Below are positions 42,456 to 51,704 of a stretch of 64,000 nucleotides of DNA, in pieces. The DNA comes from Acidimicrobiales bacterium. Its GTDB lineage: Bacteria; Actinomycetota; Acidimicrobiia; Acidimicrobiales; Aldehydirespiratoraceae. A program made the translations under genes and the position numbers. Location: assembly GCA_029263215.1 (NCBI GenBank), contig JAJCXY010000051.1:23478-87477 (forward strand), written 5' to 3'. Under the pieces are notes generated by a model. That model saw only the letters and a list, made by a program, of their open reading frames with translations, did not search any database and was not told the DNA's origin. Positions within the stretch are counted from its first letter, which is position 1. Every line of letters starts with the position of its first letter.

Positions 42456-42674
42456 TCAGCGGTGAAATTCGACGACGAAGCGTGAATCCGGACCCGGCTC
42501 CACCCGATGGCGACGGTCGGGTTGGACCTCTCCCTCCCGTACACAGAGCAGCCCCCAGGTGTCGGGTGCGACCCGATGACCGCTGAGTAGACCGGCCGGA
42601 ACGGTGTCGACGGTGAACTCCGGCGTGGTACGGACCAGGGCAGATCCGGGGGGCAATGACAGGTCGGCCAACAC
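42456..42674 (-). CDS. Short DUF1971-like protein
   Basis: A 72-residue protein starting at a GTG, five bases upstream of the methyltransferase and likely in its operon. The pattern PAGLLSGHRVAPDTWGLLCVREGEV followed by VEPGPDSRFVVEFHR matches both ends of the DUF1971 cupin-like domain found with tellurite-resistance proteins. About 20 residues in the middle are missing compared with the usual 90-100. It may be a minimal or decayed copy. Confidence 0.6.
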   Translation of the reverse strand: MLADLSLPPGSALVRTTPEFTVDTVPAGLLSGHRVAPDTWGLLCVREGEVQPDRRHRVEPGPDSRFVVEFHR

Positions 42675-42856
42675 GGGTCGGTTCTAGCACAGCGGGAGGA
42701 CTTCACAGCTTCGTGTTCTCGTCACGGTCCGCGCGCAAACCATTACATAACGTGACCAAACCGAGGGGCGTAGCTGTGACGTGTATCCGGTACGTAAGGC
42801 CTGGGCGGGCGTTTCGGCCGAAACGGGAAACAACCCCGACGTTCCTGGAGTTCCAG

Positions 42857-43663
<807 letters not shown>

Positions 43664-43667
43664 TCAC

Positions 43668-44297
43668 ATGCACTCCCTGAAGATGTTGGCAGTCGTCGCT
43701 GCCATCATCCTCGGTAGTTCGGCTTGTTCCTCCGACGAAGATTCGTCGGAGGGCGCCGAGTCCACCACCAGCACGAGCTCGGAGTCTGAAGGGTTGCACC
43801 TCACCGATGCAACCACGGCAGACTCCGAGCTGAGTGCCCGACTCGACTCCATCATCGTGGCCCTGCGCGACGCGTACACGTTCGACACACGAGTTGAGCT
43901 CGATGGCGAACTCGTAACCGAGGTCGATGGTCACAACATCGCTGGCGCATCTGAGTTCACCATCTCGACCAGTGGTACGACCCTCGACGTGATCTCGATC
44001 GGTTCACAGGTGTGGAGCCGACTCGAAGGTGCCTCAGACTGGAGTCCCGAGGCGGCATCTGATCTAAGCACCGACCCGCTGGGCCCCCTCCTCGACTCCA
44101 CCACCCGCACCGTCACCGGAGAGCAGATCACCGTCGTTTACCCGGGTGCATCCTTCGGTCTCGATGTCGCCGAGGTCGACGTACTCGTTCGCCTCGACGG
44201 CTCTGCGATCGAGCTCGTGCACCAGACCGGCGACGTCACGGTGCGATCACGCCTGGAAGCGGCCCACCCCGATACCACGGTCACCGCCCCGGCCTGA
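43668..44297 (+). CDS. Predicted lipoprotein, LppX-like size
   Basis: A 209-residue lipoprotein. The signal peptide KMLAVVAAIILGSSACSS has a lipobox at GSSAC (about residue 20). A Ser/Glu/Thr linker follows, and then a beta-rich domain (YTFDTRVELDGELVTEVDG, VISIGSQVWSRLEG, VRLDGSAIELVHQTGDVTV). The pattern of a variable amphipathic beta-sheet with DG turns resembles LppX/LprG-like proteins, but the match is weak. It forms an operon with the Asp-rich secreted protein. Confidence 0.7.
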   Translation: MHSLKMLAVVAAIILGSSACSSDEDSSEGAESTTSTSSESEGLHLTDATTADSELSARLDSIIVALRDAYTFDTRVELDGELVTEVDGHNIAGASEFTISTSGTTLDVISIGSQVWSRLEGASDWSPEAASDLSTDPLGPLLDSTTRTVTGEQITVVYPGASFGLDVAEVDVLVRLDGSAIELVHQTGDVTVRSRLEAAHPDTTVTAPA

Positions 44298-44334
44298 TCC
44301 CCGGAAGGCCGCCGACGCGGGCAGACTGGTCGCC

Positions 44335-44571
44335 ATGTCTGCCCCGTCTGTCGATTCGCCTGAAGCGGTCGGCATCGATCGTCCCCTCCCCGCGTATCTG
44401 CGCATGGTGAAGGGGAGCGGGGCCAGCACCGTGCTCGGTGCGGCGATGATCGCCGTCGGCGAGATCCTCGAGCCGGAGAAGGCCACGGTGGAGATGGTGC
44501 AGCCAGGCAACGACGAGCCTGGCGACGACCCCTTCGAACTCGAGTTCGGACACCTTCCCCCACTCGACTGA
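44335..44571 (+). CDS. Small protein of unknown function
   Basis: A 78-residue protein with a helical, weakly hydrophobic centre (STVLGAAMIAVGEILEP) and an acidic tail ending LEFGHLPPLD. It starts 38 bases after the lipoprotein and ends shortly before the convergent regulator gene. The codon use is like its neighbours, so I call it a gene, but no family is recognised. Confidence 0.6.
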   Translation: MSAPSVDSPEAVGIDRPLPAYLRMVKGSGASTVLGAAMIAVGEILEPEKATVEMVQPGNDEPGDDPFELEFGHLPPLD

Positions 44572-44583
44572 GCGGGGCGGCGT

Positions 44584-47013
44584 TCAGCGGAGCTCGGCGA
44601 CCCACATGAAGCCGCGGCCGTGCACGGTGCGGATCACCTTCTGGGCCGTACCGTCGTCGCCGGTGGCCGCTCGGGCCGACTTGATTCGTGTCGTGAGAGC
44701 CGAAGCCGACACGAACCGACTACCCCAGACCTCGTCGAGCAACTCCTCCTTGGTGACTATCTCGCCAGGTCGCCGGGCCAGGTAGACGAGCACGTCGAAC
44801 ACCTGAGGTTCGACATGGACGGGTTCGGCTCCCCGCCTTAGCTCTCGACGCTCGATGTCGATCTCGTGGAGTCCGAAGCGGATGTAGGGCGCTTGGTGGC
44901 CGAGCGCCACGGACGTGGTGGCATCATCGTCAGATTTAGCGAGTCGGGCGAAGAGGCGTCGCGCGGTGCGCACCGATTCCGAAAGGGTCATCGCGTGGGG
45001 CGGACCGAGACGCTCTCGTAGGTCGGTGATCTGCTGGTCGAAGAGCGGGGGGAGAGTCGAGAGGCCGGGGCGAGACGGGACGATGCGCCAGAACTCTTCG
45101 GCAATGTCGGTGTGTCGGGCGTATTCAGCCGAGGCGGCTGTGGTGCGCAGCGTCAGGGCCACACCTTCGAGGTCGCCGATGGCCACCACACCCTCGAACG
45201 ACTCCCGCCAACTCAACAGAGCACTGTCCCAGTCGTGTTCGAAGACCCGTACGCTGCCCATGACCCGGTGGGCGGCGCAGGTGGCCCACGGCGCCCCGGT
45301 TCGGACCGCCAGTTCCTGGGCGCGACCCGCTGAGCGACGGGCCGCTTCGAGGTTCTTGTCGAGGAGTTGGTGGTGAGCTGAAGTGATCGCGGCCCATACG
45401 AGGGTGACGGTCTCTTCGAATTCTGCGGCCTCGGCCGCGGTCGATTCGAGTAGACCGAGGGCTTCTGATCGCCGACCGGAATCGTCGATCAGAGAGGCCC
45501 ACGACACGCGGAGTTCGCGATGGAACGAGCCTCCGAATGAGGCGGCTTCGGTGACAGCATTCTCGATGTGGGTGAGAGCTTCCTCGCGCCTCTCGGCCTG
45601 GGCGGATGTGAATGCGAGCACACGGCCACAGATCGCTCGCGCCAGGGCCGAGCTCTCTGCCATCGCAAGTGCCATCTCGGCCAACTCCACCGACTCCGGG
45701 CGGCCGGCCCACCCGGCGGTATGGGCCATGACCGCGTAGGCCTCGGGCTGAAACGGGGCCTCAGCGTCGGCCCAATGCTGGCGGATCCTCGACCCCAGGT
45801 CGGCTGTTTCTTGTCGAGAGGCTCGGGTGGGAGCGTAGAAGGGAAGGAAGAGTCGATAGGCGCGCGACGGATCGGGGTCGTGAGCGAGGGCCAGCTCCAA
45901 TGCCCTGATGAGGTGGCTGTGGCGGTCGGCGATGCGATCGATGACATCGGCGGAGAATCGGGTGGTGGAAAGCGCCACCACTTCATCGGCGAAAGAGGTC
46001 ATGGCGGTGATGTACTGCTCGGTGGCTGCTGCTTGCTCTCCGACAACGTCGAGTTGCTCCAGTGCGAAGGCGCGGATGGGCTCGAGCAGGCGATATCGGG
46101 TGTTGCCTTCGGAGTCGTGAAGGGCCTGCACGAGAGACTGCTCGACGAGTTGGGTGAGCAGATCGAGTGTTTCGATCGGGTCGTCGTCGCCAGCGACTGC
46201 ATGAACGAGATCGAGATCTCCGGGGGCGGGCAGGAAGCCGAGTCGGCGCAGGAGGCGCTGGGGTCGGGGGTCGAGTGGTTCGTAGCTGGTGACGATGGCG
46301 CTGCGGATGCCCCGCCGGCCACCCTGACTTTCGACCGTCTGGTCGAGAAGGTCGAGTTGGCGGGCCAGCAGCTCCACCAGTTGTCCGGGAGCGAGGATCC
46401 TCGTGCGGGCCGCCGCCAATTCGATGGCTAGTGGGATGCCATCCACCCGGCGAACGATCTCGGCTGCGGCTTCGAGGTTGTGGTCGGTGTGGGGCCATTG
46501 GGCCCCGGCGGCGGCAGCTCGTTCGAGGAAGAGCTGCAGGGCCGCGGCATTGATGGTGTGGGACCCGTCGGGCAGAGGCAAGGGGTCGAGAGCCACCACG
46601 CGTTCGCCCTCGATGGCCACCGGTATACGGCTGGTGGCCATCACGGCTATGTCGGGGTCGGCGAGCAGCTGCTCGATCAGGCTGCGGGCGCCGGGCAGAA
46701 CGTGCTCACAGTTGTCGACCACTACCAGCGTCGGGTTGTTGGCCGCTCCCACGGTGAATGCTTCGATCGACCCGTGGCCGAGTTGGCGGGCGGCCAGTGT
46801 CTCAGCGTCGTCGTCCTGTGAGGCTGTACCGAGGGCGACGATGAAGACGCCGCCGGGGTAGGCGTTGGAGCCGGTATTGGCGAGCTCTTCGGCGAGGCGG
46901 GTCTTCCCGATTCCACCGGGTCCGGTGATGGTGATGAGCCGGTGGGCACGGAGCAGCTCGCGCACGGTGGCCATGTCGTCATGGCGACCGATGAAGCTGG
47001 TTTCCGCACCCAC
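44584..47013 (-). CDS. NB-ARC ATPase regulator with C-terminal OmpR-type winged helix
   Basis: An 809-residue STAND-type regulator. Walker A is ITGPGGIGKTRLAEELA (residues 29-45) and Walker B TLVVVDNCEHV (about 93). The helical middle (RLLEPIRAFALEQL onward, 300-700) looks like TPR-type repeats. The last 100 residues are an OmpR/CadC-type winged helix (HEIDIERRELRRGAEPVHVEPQVFDVLVYLARRPGEIVTKEELLDEVWG, VHGRGFMWV). The DNA-binding domain is C-terminal, the reverse of SARP/AfsR order. It begins at a GTG, 20 bases behind the DsrE gene, so it may be the last gene of, or control, the sulfur/selenium operon. Confidence 0.87.
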   Translation of the reverse strand: MGAETSFIGRHDDMATVRELLRAHRLITITGPGGIGKTRLAEELANTGSNAYPGGVFIVALGTASQDDDAETLAARQLGHGSIEAFTVGAANNPTLVVVDNCEHVLPGARSLIEQLLADPDIAVMATSRIPVAIEGERVVALDPLPLPDGSHTINAAALQLFLERAAAAGAQWPHTDHNLEAAAEIVRRVDGIPLAIELAAARTRILAPGQLVELLARQLDLLDQTVESQGGRRGIRSAIVTSYEPLDPRPQRLLRRLGFLPAPGDLDLVHAVAGDDDPIETLDLLTQLVEQSLVQALHDSEGNTRYRLLEPIRAFALEQLDVVGEQAAATEQYITAMTSFADEVVALSTTRFSADVIDRIADRHSHLIRALELALAHDPDPSRAYRLFLPFYAPTRASRQETADLGSRIRQHWADAEAPFQPEAYAVMAHTAGWAGRPESVELAEMALAMAESSALARAICGRVLAFTSAQAERREEALTHIENAVTEAASFGGSFHRELRVSWASLIDDSGRRSEALGLLESTAAEAAEFEETVTLVWAAITSAHHQLLDKNLEAARRSAGRAQELAVRTGAPWATCAAHRVMGSVRVFEHDWDSALLSWRESFEGVVAIGDLEGVALTLRTTAASAEYARHTDIAEEFWRIVPSRPGLSTLPPLFDQQITDLRERLGPPHAMTLSESVRTARRLFARLAKSDDDATTSVALGHQAPYIRFGLHEIDIERRELRRGAEPVHVEPQVFDVLVYLARRPGEIVTKEELLDEVWGSRFVSASALTTRIKSARAATGDDGTAQKVIRTVHGRGFMWVAELR

Positions 47014-47033
47014 GCGGCCATCATGGCACCTGC

Positions 47034-47396
47034 TCAGAAGCTGAGGGTGCGGGCGCCGTTGACGAGTGCTTCGGTGACGTTGGCAGCGGTGACGACCGTG
47101 ACTCCGTCGACCATGTGTGAAGCGTCGAGATCGCGAGGACCGATGCAGGCGCCGCAGACCCAGACCGTTCCGCCGTTGGCGACGAAGGCTTCGATCATGT
47201 CGCCCACCGGGGGGTGGCCGCCGAACTCGATGTGATCGGCATAGCCCTTGGTGGCGAGCCAGACGGCGTCGGAAGTCAAGAAGACGGTGACGTCCTGATC
47301 GGCGGTGGCCGCGACATTGCCGACGATGAAGGGCAGGTTTGCCTTCTCCGGGTCGTCCTTGCCGTGGGTGCCTTGGATGAGGATGGATGTGGTCAT
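47034..47396 (-). CDS. DsrE-family protein
   Basis: A 120-residue DsrE/DsrF-like sulfur-relay protein. It has ILIQGTHGKDDPEKANLPFIVGNVAA, VTVFLTSDAVWLA and the Cys motif VWVCGACIGPRDL at about residue 78. Such proteins pass sulfur (or possibly selenium) as persulfide with TusA partners. It is directly behind tusA. No in-frame TGA occurs in this gene. Confidence 0.85.
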   Translation of the reverse strand: MTTSILIQGTHGKDDPEKANLPFIVGNVAATADQDVTVFLTSDAVWLATKGYADHIEFGGHPPVGDMIEAFVANGGTVWVCGACIGPRDLDASHMVDGVTVVTAANVTEALVNGARTLSF

Positions 47397-47413
47397 TGTT
47401 GTGTTTGCTTTCT

Positions 47414-47473
47414 GTGGGTAGGGGACCGTTGGGTCGCCTGGATGTGGGCAGGGGACCGTCAGGTCGCCTGGAT
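47414..47473. repeat. Two tandem 30-bp units at the TusA/DsrE junction
   Basis: Bases 47414-47443 and 47444-47473 differ at only three positions. The second unit contains the tusA stop codon region, so a piece of the gene end plus spacer has been duplicated. This explains the 62-base gap between the genes. Confidence 0.8.
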
Positions 47474-47698
47474 GTGAAAGGTGGTTTTGCTCTCGTTGTG
47501 CTCGATCGTTTCGAGCAGGGTGTTGTTGGTCAGGCGGCACCAGGAAGGCACGCCTTGTCGGGCCGACGGATCGTCGGTGGTGAGGCTGAGCACTTCGCCG
47601 GCGGCGAGTTCCTTCACTGCCTGCTTGATCCGGGGGGTGAGATGGATGCAGGCCATGCCTGAACCATCGAGCACCTGGGTCGGGGCGCGTTGAACCAT
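47459..47698 (-). CDS. tusA: TusA-like sulfurtransferase
   Basis: A 79-residue TusA/YedF-family protein. The conserved N-terminal motif is GMACIHLTPRIKQAVKEL with the active Cys near residue 17. The C-terminal part DDPSARQGVPSWCRLTNNTLLE holds a second Cys. TusA-type proteins move persulfide sulfur to molybdenum cofactor, tRNA or selenium metabolism. The gene lies 20 bases after the end of the methyltransferase selenoprotein and before DsrE, a sulfur-relay set. Confidence 0.85.
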   Translation of the reverse strand: MVQRAPTQVLDGSGMACIHLTPRIKQAVKELAAGEVLSLTTDDPSARQGVPSWCRLTNNTLLETIEHNESKTTFHIQAT

Positions 47699-47718
47699 GG
47701 TTCTCTCCTTTCTGAGAG

Positions 47719-48498
47719 TCAGGGCTTGTGAGCCATGAACGAATAGCCGGAGACGCCGAAGGCTCGAGCGTTCTGTTCGCCGTGAGCACCGCCGAAGGTG
47801 TCGACCGGCTCTCCGATGGTCACGTCAACGAAGCCGGCGGCTTCGATGATTGCTGTCCAGCCTGCGCACGGCAGGCCACCGGCGATTCAACCGGTCCACA
47901 GGTCGATTTCGCGTTTGGCTTCGTCAGGCACGTCGTAGCTGTTGGCGATGTCGGCGAACTGAAGCACGCCGCCGGGTCGTAGGACGCGGAAGGCTTCGGC
48001 GAAGGCCTGCTCCTTGTCGGGGCACAGGTTGATCACGCCGTTGGCGATGACCGCGTCGGCCCATTCGTCTTCGATGGGGAGGTCCTCGAGGTAGCCGTCC
48101 GTGAACTCGACGTTGTCAGCACCCATTGCTCGAGCGGTGGCTGAGGCCTTGTCGAGCATCTCCGGGGTCATGTCGATGCCGATCACCGCTCCGGTCGGTC
48201 CGGCTGCGTGAGCCGCCATGAAGGAGTCGAGTCCGGCCCCGGAGCCGAGGTCGACGACCTTCTCGCCGGGTTGGATCGCTCGTTGCTGGAAGGGGTCGGC
48301 CACTCCTGCGAACGACTCGACGGCTTCGTCGGGAAGCGCGTCGACAATGGCCTGGTCGTAGCCCAGAAGGGCTGTGAGTGGGCGTCCGGTGTGGAAGTGG
48401 AACTCGGCGTCGGGTGTCTCGACCACCGCTGAGTATTTTAGCTTGATCTCGTCGCGTAGGTCGTCGATATCGACGTCGAACCTCGCTTCTTCGGTCAT
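47719..48498 (-). CDS. ArsM-like SAM methyltransferase selenoprotein, TGA read as selenocysteine at residue 204
   Basis: A 259-codon frame if the TGA at 47887-47889 is decoded. Residues 1-203 are a class I SAM methyltransferase of the arsenite-methyltransferase-like group: HTGRPLTALLGY, DEAVESFAGVADPF, motif I VVDLGSGAGLDSF (81-93), GVINLCPDKEQAFAEAFRVLRPGG. The chain then reads DLWTG-U-IAGGLPCAGWTAIIEAAGFVD and continues to FMAHKP. Relatives have WxGC(I/V)AGAL here, with a metal(loid)-binding Cys, so the TGA replaces that Cys. A SECIS-like hairpin follows. Likely substrate is arsenic, selenium or another soft element (inference). It heads the tusA-dsrE genes. Confidence 0.88.
47860..47876 (-). 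promoter_or_regulatory. SECIS-like hairpin of the methyltransferase selenoprotein
   Basis: On the sense strand GCCTGC and GCAGGC form a perfect 6-pair stem with loop CGTGC. It begins 10 bases after the TGA, so the loop is 16 bases away. Stem length, distance and a loop opening with CGTG are the same as in the UGSC hairpin at 38461-38478. Confidence 0.8.
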
Positions 48499-48624
48499 TG
48501 TTCTTGTCCTTCTCGGTTGAAGTCTGTGGCTGAGATCAACTCTCGCCCGGCGACGGGTCTCAGGTCGTGAAGGAAGTGTGGAGAAGGGTGAAGAAGCGCG
48601 AGGCGGGCCCAGCCCCGCCGAGTG

Positions 48625-48927
48625 TCAGTCGAACATTCGGTAGTTGCCGACCAGCGTTGCGGGCTGAGGGTTGGGGCCTTCTCCTTCGACGCAGCGATCC
48701 ACGATTCCGTCTTGGAATCGAGCGAAGGCGGCATTGGAGGTGAGGGGGTTGGAGTCGCCCTGCACATCAGCGATGTGGACGAATGTGCCATCGGCCAGGC
48801 GAAGGGTGGCATAGCGAACGCCGCCAGGGTCGGTCTCGGCCAACTCGGCGAAGACGGCCTCGACCAGTTGCTGGTTTTCGTCGGTTCGGTCGGCTTCGGG
48901 GCGGTATCTGACGACAATTGTGCTCAC
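48625..48927 (-). CDS. Small antibiotic-biosynthesis-monooxygenase-like protein
   Basis: A 100-residue protein with the alpha/beta ferredoxin-like pattern of ABM-type dimeric barrels: TIVVRYRPEAD, a long helix ENQQLVEAVFAELAE, GVRYATLRLADGTFVHIADV, and a helix in SNAAFARFQDGI. No catalytic residues can be named. It lies 126 bases before the methyltransferase selenoprotein on the same strand and 57 bases behind the cysteine-synthase-like gene, so it may belong to that operon. Confidence 0.75.
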   Translation of the reverse strand: MSTIVVRYRPEADRTDENQQLVEAVFAELAETDPGGVRYATLRLADGTFVHIADVQGDSNPLTSNAAFARFQDGIVDRCVEGEGPNPQPATLVGNYRMFD

Positions 48928-48984
48928 GGTGGCTCCCTCATTGGTAACGGATGTACGCCCCGCCGTTGTGGCCGGGATCAGAAT

Positions 48985-49911
48985 TCAGGCGTAGAGATCT
49001 CCGCTCAGGTACTTCAGGCCGGAGTCGGGCTGCAGGGTCACCACTCGGTGGCCGGTGCCGAGCTCTCTGGCGAGGCGGACCGCCGCGAGCATGCTGGCGC
49101 CCCCGCTCGGTCCGGTCCACACCCCTTCAACGCGGGCGAGATCGCGCGCGGTGGCGAAGGCGTCCTCGGTGCTCACTGAGTCGAGACGGTCGTAGCTTTC
49201 GGGTGTGATGAGGGGCGGAACGAAGCCCACTCCACCGCCCTCGATCATGTGGCTGCCCGGTGTCTTGCCGGCGATCACCGCCGACTCGGCCGGTTCGACG
49301 ACGGTACGGATCACGTCGGGCCAGCGATCGCGGATGGGGCGCGATGTGCCGCTGTAGGCACCGCCCACGCCTACATAGATCGCCAAGCCGTGGATCTCAC
49401 CTTTGATCTGCTCGACCAGCTCGCGGCCGATCTCCATGTAGCCATCGAGAGTGTCGAGATTGTTGAATTGGTCGGTGGGGAAGGCGCCTTCCTGCTCCAC
49501 GATTTCCGCGGCGCGGGCCTGCATCTGGGGGATCAGGTCGGGATGGATGCCGTCGTCGCTGTGGATCAGCTCCAGCTCGGCACCGAAGGCTCTCATGGTC
49601 CTGAGCTTTTCGTCGGCGAACACGTTGGAGCAGACGATTCGCAGCGGGTATCCCTTGATGGCGCACACGAACGCGAGCGAGCTTCCGGTGGATCCGCCGG
49701 TGTATTCCACAACGGTCTGGCCGGGCTGAAGATCACCGCGAGCCTCGGCCCCCTCGATCATGGCCAGCGCCATGCGGTCCTTGTAGGAGCCTGTCGGGTT
49801 GGCGGCCTCGAGCTTCACCCACACTTCGGCGGCATCTGGGCCCGGGAATGTGGAGAGCTGAACGACGGGTGTGTGGCCGATCCCGGCCAGCGCTCCAGGG
49901 CGGATTGGCAT
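48985..49911 (-). CDS. Cysteine synthase family PLP enzyme
   Basis: A 308-residue fold-type II PLP enzyme. The PLP lysine is in PTGSYKDRMALAMI (about residue 42), the phosphate-binding loop is EYTGGSTGSSLAFV, and the substrate loop YVGVGGAYSGTSR and GPSGGASMLAAV follow. CysK/CysM make cysteine from O-acetylserine and sulfide, and relatives accept other nucleophiles such as selenide. The motif has YKDR instead of the typical GSxKDR of CysK, so the precise activity is open. It is upstream of the sulfur/selenium operon on the same strand. Confidence 0.9.
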   Translation of the reverse strand: MPIRPGALAGIGHTPVVQLSTFPGPDAAEVWVKLEAANPTGSYKDRMALAMIEGAEARGDLQPGQTVVEYTGGSTGSSLAFVCAIKGYPLRIVCSNVFADEKLRTMRAFGAELELIHSDDGIHPDLIPQMQARAAEIVEQEGAFPTDQFNNLDTLDGYMEIGRELVEQIKGEIHGLAIYVGVGGAYSGTSRPIRDRWPDVIRTVVEPAESAVIAGKTPGSHMIEGGGVGFVPPLITPESYDRLDSVSTEDAFATARDLARVEGVWTGPSGGASMLAAVRLARELGTGHRVVTLQPDSGLKYLSGDLYA

Positions 49912-50023
49912 GGGGCACAGTAGCAACTGCCCCCACGGTCCTGCTCCCGGCCTGTGGCCGATCTGGCCGTGCCGGGTCCGATGGGGAAGACTTGATCCTG
50001 ATCCCACCACGAACCGAGGTCTC

Positions 50024-51367
50024 ATGGCTGAACTCGTCGACACCACCACTGAGCTGCTCCAGCAGTTGATCCGCAACGAATGTGTCAACGACGGCACCAA
50101 GGAGTCCGGCCACGAGCTTCGGTCGGTCGATCTGCTGGAGGGCTTCCTCGAAGGATCGGGGCTCGATGTGCAGCGTTTCGAACCGGCCGCGGGCCGGGGT
50201 TCGCTGGTGGCTCGAATCGAGGGAAGCGATCCCACCGCGCCGTCGATCTGCCTGATGGGCCACACCGATGTCGTCCCGGTGAACCCAGACGGATGGGACA
50301 ACGATCCGTTCGGCGGAGAGATCATCGACGGTGAGGTGTGGGGTCGTGGCGCCATCGACATGTTGAACCTCACCTCGTCGATGGCTGTCGCGTTCAAGAA
50401 CCTCGCCACCACCGGTTACAAGCCGCGCGGCGACGTGATCTATTTCGCGGTGGCCGACGAGGAGGCGGGTGGCGACTGGGGAGCGAAATGGATGCTCGAC
50501 CATGAGCACGACGCGGTCATGGCCGACTATGTCCTCACCGAGATGGGCGGCTTCGGCTTCAACCACGCTGATGGTCGATCGGTGATCATCAATGTGGCGG
50601 AGAAGGGAGCCGCCGGCGTTCGGATGACGGTCAGAGGCACTCCCGGCCATGGCTCGATGCCACTTGGAGCCGACAACGCCTTGTTGAAGGCGGCTGAGGT
50701 CTTGCGGCGAGTCGGCCGGCACCGGCCCGCCCCTCAGCTCGACGATCTGTGGGAGGGCCTGCTCGATGCTCTCGGCATGCAAGGCGACATGCGTGCCGCT
50801 CTCATGGATCCCGAGAAGGTGTGGGATACCGCTGCAGCGCTGGGTGATCTCGGCGGCAAGATGCTCCACGCCTGCTCGCACATGTCGATCTCGCCCAACG
50901 TTGTGAGCGGGGGTCAGAAGCTCAATGTGATCCCCGATGCGGTCCACATCGACGTCGACATCCGTACCTTGCCCGGCCAGACCGCCGACTATGTGCGTCA
51001 GGAGCTCACCGAGGCGATTGGTGATTTGGCCGATCATGTCGAGATCGAGATGTTGAGAGATCAGGTCTCCACCCGTTCACCTCAGGACACTCCGATGTGG
51101 TCGGCGATCGAGGGGGCTGTGCATGCCGCCGAGCCGACCGCCAGGGTCTACCCCGGGCTTATCGTGGGCGGCACCGACGCTCGGCACTATCGCCCCCACG
51201 GCTCGGTCGCCTACGGGGCAGGAATCTTTTCGCCCGAGATCGACATGGCCGATTTCGGCTCCAGATTCCACGGCAACAATGAGCGGATCGACCTTGAGTC
51301 ACTGCGCCTGGTTACCGACTTCTGGGATCGCATCGTGCGGGGCTTCGATGAAGCCGGGCGCCGCTGA
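50024..51367 (+). CDS. M20/ArgE/DapE-family peptidase or deacylase
   Basis: A 447-residue M20 metalloenzyme. Motifs: CLMGHTDVVPVNPDGW (zinc His and Asp), VWGRGAIDMLNL (bridging Asp), AVADEEAGGDWGA (catalytic Glu pair), MTVRGTPGHGSMPLGADNA in the lid domain, and a late GSRFHGNNERI His. The start at 50024 follows a GAGGTCTC stretch and gives a normal N-terminus; earlier starts overlap the divergent gene. It could cleave an N-acyl or N-carbamoyl amino acid, fitting the hydantoinase genes nearby. Confidence 0.9.
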   Translation: MAELVDTTTELLQQLIRNECVNDGTKESGHELRSVDLLEGFLEGSGLDVQRFEPAAGRGSLVARIEGSDPTAPSICLMGHTDVVPVNPDGWDNDPFGGEIIDGEVWGRGAIDMLNLTSSMAVAFKNLATTGYKPRGDVIYFAVADEEAGGDWGAKWMLDHEHDAVMADYVLTEMGGFGFNHADGRSVIINVAEKGAAGVRMTVRGTPGHGSMPLGADNALLKAAEVLRRVGRHRPAPQLDDLWEGLLDALGMQGDMRAALMDPEKVWDTAAALGDLGGKMLHACSHMSISPNVVSGGQKLNVIPDAVHIDVDIRTLPGQTADYVRQELTEAIGDLADHVEIEMLRDQVSTRSPQDTPMWSAIEGAVHAAEPTARVYPGLIVGGTDARHYRPHGSVAYGAGIFSPEIDMADFGSRFHGNNERIDLESLRLVTDFWDRIVRGFDEAGRR

Positions 51368-51704
51368 CCAAAGCGAACCGTGGGTGCAGGATCAGTTGAG
51401 TCGAGCGATTTGGACGAGTTCGTAGCGGAGTGCATCTGTTTTCGACGCGCTGGCTTTGAGTTGGCACTGTTCGACGGCCTGGGGATTCAGTACTCAGCGA
51501 TAGGCGTTGCGGTTCGGCCTGAGGAACACTCCCACCCACCAGCCTCTCACTGCGTGGTTCCCCCGGTGTCGGCCGGACCGGCGCCGTCGGGTCCCCGATA
51601 TCGGCCCGGCGCGATTGTGCGCCGCTTGGCCTCGATGGTTTCGAAGGACCTGCCGGACTAGGACAAAGCTCACCGCCCCGGGATTCACCGCCCATACTCA
51701 TGGG
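51368..51704. other. Intergenic region without a convincing gene
   Basis: A 337-base stretch between the M20 peptidase and the nitroreductase. Short frames exist on both strands (for example 51380-51661 on the plus strand, 93 codons). None shows a domain, a ribosome site or neighbour-like codon use. It is GC-rich and has no clear repeat. Confidence 0.5.

Noticed and set aside
47887..47889. TGA as the natural end of the methyltransferase
   Set aside because: It would cut the protein at a conserved Cys position and remove the C-terminal domain, which continues in frame to a normal stop with the same hairpin type.
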